From Methylomonas sp. EFPC3 (GTDB taxonomy: Bacteria > Pseudomonadota > Gammaproteobacteria > Methylococcales > Methylomonadaceae), in the NCBI RefSeq assembly GCF_029643245.1, contig NZ_CP116398.1, positions 682,001 through 746,000 of the forward strand: a DNA stretch of 64,000 bases, in the 5' to 3' direction. Numbering within the stretch: the stretch's first letter is position 1; each line of letters begins with the position of its first letter. The notes under the pieces were generated by a model, which had not been told where the DNA came from, did not search any database, and worked only from the letters and a program-made list of their open reading frames with translations. The position numbers were made by a program, and so were the translations under genes. Below are positions 59,140 to 64,000 of this stretch, piece by piece.

Positions 59140-59883
59140 ATGGCAGCAGTGTCAATGCGTCAAATGCTGGAAGCGGGTGTTCACTTCGGACACCAAACCC
59201 GCTACTGGAACCCGAAAATGGCTTCATATCTGTTTGGAGCCCGCAACAAAATTCATATCATCGACTTAGAGCAAACTTTGCCCTTGTTCAATGATGCGAT
59301 GAACTATCTGGGTCAAATGACCGCGAATAAAGGAACCATCCTGTTCGTCGGTACTAAAAAAGCCGCGCGTAAAGCGGTGGCCGAAGAAGCGAAACGTTGT
59401 GGCATGCCCTACGTCAACCATCGTTGGTTGGGCGGTATGCTGACTAACTTCAAAACCATCAAGAAGTCTATCAATCGCCTGAAAGAACTGGAAGCGATGA
59501 AAGCCGACGGTACCTTGTACCAGCGTTTCAGCAAAAAAGAAGCGCTGGGTATGGAGCGCGAGCTGGAAAAGCTTGAGCGTAGCTTGGGCGGTATCAAAGA
59601 CATGCGCGGTACCCCAGATGTGATTTTCGTGTTGGATGTCGGTTACGAAAAGAATGCGATCATGGAAGCCAAAAAATTGGGCATTCCGGTGGTCGGCGTG
59701 GTTGACTCCAACAACTCTCCGGAAAAAATCGATTACGTGATTCCGGGTAATGACGACTCTATCCGTGCGGTTACTCTTTACTGCCAAAGCGCTTCGGCAG
59801 CTATTTTGGAAGCCAAAGCCTTGCGGATGGACGCGTCGTCTAAAGCCGACGAGTTTGTCGAAGAAGTGGCCTCGGAGGCTTAA
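59140..59883 (+). CDS. rpsB: 30S ribosomal protein S2
   Basis: The 247-residue protein starts [20 protein letters not shown], has the family stretches [33 protein letters not shown] and [21 protein letters not shown] precedes the ATG. It heads the rpsB-tsf-pyrH-frr cluster. Confidence 0.98.
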   Translation: MAAVSMRQMLEAGVHFGHQTRYWNPKMASYLFGARNKIHIIDLEQTLPLFNDAMNYLGQMTANKGTILFVGTKKAARKAVAEEAKRCGMPYVNHRWLGGMLTNFKTIKKSINRLKELEAMKADGTLYQRFSKKEALGMERELEKLERSLGGIKDMRGTPDVIFVLDVGYEKNAIMEAKKLGIPVVGVVDSNNSPEKIDYVIPGNDDSIRAVTLYCQSASAAILEAKALRMDASSKADEFVEEVASEA

Positions 59884-59896
59884 TTATTTTTAAAGT

Positions 59897-59979
59897 GCCC
59901 GGCGCTGTGCTGCCGGGCGCCTGGACTTAGCGTTCAGAACAGAATGTCTTTTAAACGCCTCCTTTGTGAGGCGTTTTTT
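59897..59979 (+). terminator. Hairpins and terminator between rpsB and tsf
   Basis: A first stem GCCCGGC/GCCGGGC (59897-59918) is followed by AAACGCCTC/GAGGCGTTT (59953-59976) with a T-run. A partial terminator is known between these genes in E. coli and lowers tsf expression relative to rpsB; the same is likely here. Confidence 0.8.
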
Positions 59980-60005
59980 TAGTTGATAAATTTGAGGAAA
60001 AAGAG

Positions 60006-60890
60006 ATGAGTATTAGTGCGGCGATGGTCAAGGAACTGCGCGAACGTACCGGTTCGGGCATGATGGAGTGCAAAAAAGCCTTGGTCGAAGCCAATGGCGA
60101 CATGGAGCTGGCGATCGAGAACATGCGTAAATCGGGTCTGGCCAAGGCAGACAAAAAATCCGGTCGTATCGCAGCTGAAGGTGTAATCGGAGTTAAAGTA
60201 TCCGACGACGGCAAAACCGTGGTAATGGTTGACGTGAACTGCGAAACCGATTTCGTAGCCAAAGGCGACGACTTTATCGGTTTCGCCAACGACGTCGTCA
60301 ACAGCCTGTTGAATAGCAACGTCAATAGCGACGAAGAGTTGCAAACGATGGTATTGAGCACCGGCGTCAGCGTAGACGAAACCCGCCGGGCTTTGATCGC
60401 TAAAATCGGTGAAAACATCACCGTACGCCGTTTCGTCAAATACACCACCACCGATGGCGGTCAAGCGGCATACCTGCACGGCAGCAAAATCGGCGTAATC
60501 GTCGAGTTGGCTAAAGCTGATGCGGAGCTGGGTAAAGACGTCGCAATGCACATTGCCGCCAGCAAACCTGCGTGCATTTCGGCAGATGAAGTTGCTGCGG
60601 AAACCATCGAAAAAGAGAAAGAAATTTTCTTGGCGCAACAAGAAGAGAAAATCAAAGGTAAACCGGCCGACATCGTGGAAAAAATGGTTTCCGGCCGTGT
60701 TAACAAATTTTTGGCGGAAATCACGCTGCAAGGCCAGGCTTTCATCAAGGACGACAGCAAAACCGTCGGCCAGCTATTGAAAGAGAAAGGCAATGCGGCG
60801 GTACGTTTCGCCCGTTTCGAAGTCGGCGAGGGCATTGAAAAGAAAGAAGAGGACTTCGCGGCCGAAGTGATGGCGCAAGTCAGAGGTTAA
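60006..60890 (+). CDS. tsf: Elongation factor Ts
   Basis: EF-Ts exchanges GDP for GTP on EF-Tu. The 294-residue protein has the N-terminal motif KELRERTGSGMMECKKAL, VNCETDFVAKGDDF and the core dimer region KDVAMHIAASKP. It is the standard second gene of the cluster. Confidence 0.98.
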   Translation: MSISAAMVKELRERTGSGMMECKKALVEANGDMELAIENMRKSGLAKADKKSGRIAAEGVIGVKVSDDGKTVVMVDVNCETDFVAKGDDFIGFANDVVNSLLNSNVNSDEELQTMVLSTGVSVDETRRALIAKIGENITVRRFVKYTTTDGGQAAYLHGSKIGVIVELAKADAELGKDVAMHIAASKPACISADEVAAETIEKEKEIFLAQQEEKIKGKPADIVEKMVSGRVNKFLAEITLQGQAFIKDDSKTVGQLLKEKGNAAVRFARFEVGEGIEKKEEDFAAEVMAQVRG

Positions 60891-60901
60891 CCAACCCAAT
60901 C

Positions 60902-60930
60902 AATAAACCCGGTCATCCGGGTTTATTTTT
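60902..60930 (+). terminator. Intrinsic terminator between tsf and pyrH
   Basis: An 11-bp perfect stem (AATAAACCCGG with CCGGGTTTATT, TCAT loop) is followed by a T-run, 45 bases before pyrH. Confidence 0.85.
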
Positions 60931-60974
60931 CTGGATAATCCGTTGCTTTTACCCTTTACGTTGGATATTTGAAT

Positions 60975-61694
60975 ATGAGTCAATTGATTTGTCGGAGAAT
61001 TTTACTGAAGTTGAGCGGCGAAGCACTGATGAGCGAGCGGGGCGGCAGTATCGACCCGGATATCGTTCAACGCTTGGCTCAAGAGGTGAAAGAGCTGTGC
61101 GACGCCGGTATCCAAGTAGGGTTGGTGATTGGCGGCGGCAATATTTTGCGCGGCGGCGAAAAAGCGTCGGAATGTTTGAACCGGGTCACCGGCGATCAGA
61201 TGGGTATGCTCGCCACCGTGATTAACGCCTTGGCCATGCAGGATGCGTTGGAATATCTGGGCCAGCCGGTGCGGGTTATGACCGCGCTGAAAATCAATCA
61301 GGTTTGCGAAGATTATATTCGCCGCCGGGCAGTCCGCCATCTGGAAAAAGGCCGGGTTGCCATTTTTGCCGCCGGCACCGGCAATCCGTTTTTCACCACG
61401 GATACCGCCGCCAGTCTGCGCGCCATCGAAATCGACGCTGAACTGATGATCAAGGCCACCAAGGTCAAGGGCGTCTATTCGGCCGATCCTGTGAAAGTGC
61501 CTGATGCGGTATTTTATCCGCGTTTGACCTACGACGAAGCCATCGATCAGCGTCTTAACGTCATGGATACTACTGCGCTAGTGCTGTGCCGGGATAACAA
61601 CTTGCCGATGCGGGTTATGAATGTATTTGAACCGGGTGCCGTGATGCGTCTAATGCGCGGTGAAGAAATCGGTTCTCTGATCGTGAGGAAATAA
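60975..61694 (+). CDS. pyrH: Uridylate kinase
   Basis: PyrH phosphorylates UMP to UDP and is an amino-acid-kinase fold hexamer. The 239-residue protein from ATG 60975 starts [18 protein letters not shown] and has [25 protein letters not shown] and [13 protein letters not shown]. Two codons upstream (TTG) are also open but less likely. frr follows 4 bases after its stop. Confidence 0.97.
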   Translation: MSQLICRRILLKLSGEALMSERGGSIDPDIVQRLAQEVKELCDAGIQVGLVIGGGNILRGGEKASECLNRVTGDQMGMLATVINALAMQDALEYLGQPVRVMTALKINQVCEDYIRRRAVRHLEKGRVAIFAAGTGNPFFTTDTAASLRAIEIDAELMIKATKVKGVYSADPVKVPDAVFYPRLTYDEAIDQRLNVMDTTALVLCRDNNLPMRVMNVFEPGAVMRLMRGEEIGSLIVRK

Positions 61695-61698
61695 CAAA

Positions 61699-62256
61699 AT
61701 GATTAGCGATATTCAACAGGATGCTGCAGCGCGGATGGTAAAAAGCATCGAAGCGTTGCAAAAAGCATTCACCAAAATTAGAACCGGGCGTGCCCATCCC
61801 AGTTTGCTGGATCAAATCTCGGTGTCCTACTACGGTAGCGAATCTCCATTGTCCCAAGTGGCCAACGTTACGGTTGAAGACGCCAGGACATTGAAGGTCG
61901 TGCCATGGGAAAAAAGCATGATACAAGCGATTGAAAAAGCGATCATGTCTTCCGGTTTGGGTTTGAACCCGGCCACGCAGGGTACCGTGATTCGCCTGCC
62001 TTTGCCGGCTTTGACCGAGGAGCGCCGCCGCGATCTGGTGAAAATCGTTAAAAACGAAGCCGAGCAAGGCCGGGTGGCGATTCGCAACATTCGCCGCGAT
62101 GCCAATGCCGCGATCAAAGACGCCCTGAAAGAGAAATTGATTTCCGAGGACGACGCGCGCCAGGCCGAAGACAAGATCCAAAAATTGACCGATCAATACA
62201 TCAAGGAAGTGGAGAAGCATCTGGAAGAAAAAGAAGCTGATTTGCTGTCCATGTAA
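61699..62256 (+). CDS. frr: Ribosome recycling factor
   Basis: RRF splits post-termination ribosomes together with EF-G. The 185-residue helical protein matches the family in length, with [20 protein letters not shown] and [24 protein letters not shown] precedes the ATG. Confidence 0.98.
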   Translation: MISDIQQDAAARMVKSIEALQKAFTKIRTGRAHPSLLDQISVSYYGSESPLSQVANVTVEDARTLKVVPWEKSMIQAIEKAIMSSGLGLNPATQGTVIRLPLPALTEERRRDLVKIVKNEAEQGRVAIRNIRRDANAAIKDALKEKLISEDDARQAEDKIQKLTDQYIKEVEKHLEEKEADLLSM

Positions 62257-62267
62257 TCGAGATAAAC

Positions 62268-63029
62268 ATGACTGTTATTGACGACAAACCGGTGATTGAT
62301 AACGGCAATCCGCGCCATATTGCCATCATTATGGATGGCAACGGCCGTTGGGCGCAAAAACGCCTGATGCCGAGGATTATGGGGCACCATGCCGGGGTCA
62401 AGACAGTGCGTAAAATCGTCGAACACTGCGCCAAGGAAAATATCGAAGTGTTGTCGTTGTTTGCCTTCAGCAGCGAGAATTGGCGCCGACCCAAGGACGA
62501 GGTCAGCTTGTTGATGGAACTGTTTATGTCGACTTTGCAAGCCGAGGTCGACAAATTGGACCGGAACAATATCCGCCTGAAAATCATTGGCGACAAATCC
62601 GCGTTCAACGACAAATTGCAAGATAAAATCCGTTCGGCCGAGGTGCAAACCGGCCACAATACAGGTTTGACCTTACTGATTGCCGCCAATTACGGCGGAC
62701 GCTGGGACGTAACCAATGCCATACGGCAAATCGTAGCCGGTATTAAAGCAGGTACAATCGACGAACAGGCGGTCAATGAGGATTTGGTAGAACGGTATTT
62801 GCAAACGGCTGGTTTGCCGGAACCGGATCTGTTCATTCGCACCGGCGGCGAGGAACGAGTCAGTAATTTCCTGCTCTGGCAGTTGGCCTACACTGAATTC
62901 TATTTTACCGACGCCCTCTGGCCCGATTTCGACCAAAACGCCTTGCAGAAGGCCATCGACAGCTTCAAGCGCAGGCAGCGCCGTTTCGGCCACACCGGCG
63001 AGCAAGTCATTGCCGGCAGAGTTGTCTAG
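62268..63029 (+). CDS. uppS: Undecaprenyl diphosphate synthase
   Basis: UppS builds the C55 carrier lipid for cell wall synthesis by cis-prenyl transfer. The 253-residue protein has the catalytic MDGNGRWAQKR, the FAFSSENWRRP motif, and the C-terminal IRTGGEERVSNFLLWQLAYTE region. It follows frr after 11 bases. Confidence 0.97.
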   Translation: MTVIDDKPVIDNGNPRHIAIIMDGNGRWAQKRLMPRIMGHHAGVKTVRKIVEHCAKENIEVLSLFAFSSENWRRPKDEVSLLMELFMSTLQAEVDKLDRNNIRLKIIGDKSAFNDKLQDKIRSAEVQTGHNTGLTLLIAANYGGRWDVTNAIRQIVAGIKAGTIDEQAVNEDLVERYLQTAGLPEPDLFIRTGGEERVSNFLLWQLAYTEFYFTDALWPDFDQNALQKAIDSFKRRQRRFGHTGEQVIAGRVV

Positions 63030-63066
63030 GGAAGATTTCCATAACCATAATAACTAGAAAATCGAC

Positions 63067-63990
63067 ATGTTAGTAAAACGTATTTTAACCGCACTGGTTC
63101 TGGCAGCCGTCGCCACGGCGGCGGTGTTCTTGTTGCCCGCCACTTATTTTTCGTTGTTCATCGCTTTGATCACATTGGCAGCGGCTTACGAATGGATGCT
63201 GTTGACTGACGTCACCAAACTCAGCAGCAAGATTTTGTTTCTGATCGCTCTAATCGTACCTATGTTGGGTGTGACCTATTGGACCGTACTGCTGGAAGTG
63301 GCCAGCGAAGCGATGGAGTGGCCGGAAATCAAGGATTATTCCGATGCCCTGGAGTGGTTTGTGATATTGCCGGTATCGTTCTGGATCCTGACGATGGTCT
63401 TAATCAGAAAGACCAGTCCGCAGTTGTTGGCTCTGGAGTTCAAACCCGGATTCAAAGCGTTTGTCGGCTGGATGGTGCTGCTTGGCGCTTGGATGTTTTT
63501 GAGCAAACTGCGCGCCTATTACGGAACCGGCATGGTGCTTTACTTTTTGATCTTGATTTGGGCCGCCGATATTTCCGCTTACTTCGCCGGCAAAACCTGG
63601 GGCAAAGACAAACTGGCCCCCGAAGTCAGCCCCGGCAAAACGGTGCAGGGTATGTACGGCGCTCTGGCCTCGGCGGCATTATGCGGTCTGGGTTTCGCCG
63701 TCTTCGGTTGGCTGACCGCCGCCGAACCGGCCGAAGCCCAAGACAGCGGTCTGAGGTTTTTAGGTGGCCTGGTTTGGACCGATATGCTGATCTTGTCAGT
63801 GATGACAGTGTTGATCTCGATATACGGCGATTTGTTTTTCAGTCTGGTCAAGCGCAAAAAGGGCGTGAAAGACAGCGGGAACTTGTTGCCGGGACACGGC
63901 GGCATTTTGGATAGAGTCGATAGCGTGATCGCCGCTGCCCCATTCTTTTACGCCGGCATTCTGTTGATCGGCAGGATTTTTTACTCATGA
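63067..63990 (+). CDS. cdsA: Phosphatidate cytidylyltransferase
   Basis: CdsA makes CDP-diacylglycerol, the branch point to all phospholipids. The 307-residue protein has about eight membrane helices and the family signature near its C terminus (SLVKRKKGVKDSGNLLPGHG, then GGILDRVDS). It is complete; its TGA overlaps the ATG of the next gene. Confidence 0.95.
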   Translation: MLVKRILTALVLAAVATAAVFLLPATYFSLFIALITLAAAYEWMLLTDVTKLSSKILFLIALIVPMLGVTYWTVLLEVASEAMEWPEIKDYSDALEWFVILPVSFWILTMVLIRKTSPQLLALEFKPGFKAFVGWMVLLGAWMFLSKLRAYYGTGMVLYFLILIWAADISAYFAGKTWGKDKLAPEVSPGKTVQGMYGALASAALCGLGFAVFGWLTAAEPAEAQDSGLRFLGGLVWTDMLILSVMTVLISIYGDLFFSLVKRKKGVKDSGNLLPGHGGILDRVDSVIAAAPFFYAGILLIGRIFYS

Positions 63991-64000
63991 AAGGCATTTG
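63987..64000 (+). CDS. dxr: Start of 1-deoxy-D-xylulose 5-phosphate reductoisomerase (edge)
   Basis: An ATG at 63987 overlaps the cdsA stop (ATGA) and begins MKGI before the window ends. In many proteobacteria dxr follows cdsA and its product starts MKG or MK-I-ILG, so dxr is expected, but four codons alone cannot prove it. Confidence 0.45.

Overview
The window looks like a chromosomal segment of a gammaproteobacterial methylotroph, most likely a methanotroph of the Methylococcales (Methylomonas/Methylobacter-like). The reasons are a beta-RFAP synthase gene of tetrahydromethanopterin (H4MPT) cofactor synthesis, a PQQ-catabolism-type beta-propeller/ABC cluster, a bacteriohemerythrin, a Na+-translocating NADH:quinone reductase with its NqrM factor, and gammaproteobacterial operon orders throughout. 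The species call is inference. Most of the sequence is core genome and GC-rich.

Layout. 1-2.4 kb: pntB (cut by the left edge) and pntA, minus strand. 2.5-6.0 kb: a four-gene run of REC-GGDEF response regulator, nucleotidyltransferase, HAD phosphatase and beta-RFAP synthase. 6.0-7.1 kb: soxYZ and a small membrane protein. 7.3-9.6 kb: overlapping nagZ-hpt-thioinosine phosphorylase operon. 9.6-15.6 kb: single genes (FliL-like, HIT, xseA, a His-rich CDF exporter, methyltransferase, tRNA-Asp, Hsp20, Nudix, TetR). 15.5-19.7 kb: aas and lplT (lysophospholipid recycling), separated by an AT-rich NYN-LOTUS gene. 20-26 kb: GH30 glycosidase, proA, the propeller/ABC operon. 26-34.7 kb: a hypothetical gene, tRNA-Val, then thrS-infC-rpmI-rplT-pheS-pheT-ihfA-merR and tRNA-Pro. 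34.9-38.9 kb: DUF455 ferritin-like gene, nnrS, ispG, a metallophosphoesterase. 39-45.4 kb: nqrABCDEF-nqrM. 45.4-54 kb: alkB, hemerythrin, a CysJ-like diflavin reductase and an unusually long gltB. 54-59 kb: ubiF-like hydroxylase, glnD, map. 59-64 kb: rpsB-tsf-pyrH-frr-uppS-cdsA and the first bases of dxr.

How the genes work together. Nitrogen assimilation is represented by glnD (PII control) and gltB. PntAB and Nqr handle NADPH supply and sodium bioenergetics. Translation genes form two classical clusters, and the uppS-cdsA-dxr/ispG set serves isoprenoid and envelope synthesis.

Main oddities. thrS and the metallophosphoesterase each carry one extra T in a TTTTTC tract, which breaks the frame and points to sequencing error or two fresh mutations. 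infC starts at AUC. GltB has about 200 extra C-terminal residues and shortened Fe-S cysteine spacing, and lies next to a diflavin reductase with no gltD in the window. The AT-rich NYN-LOTUS gene abuts the aas stop codon. A c-di-GMP cyclase gene heads the H4MPT gene run. No CRISPR array, rRNA, complete insertion sequence or prophage was seen.
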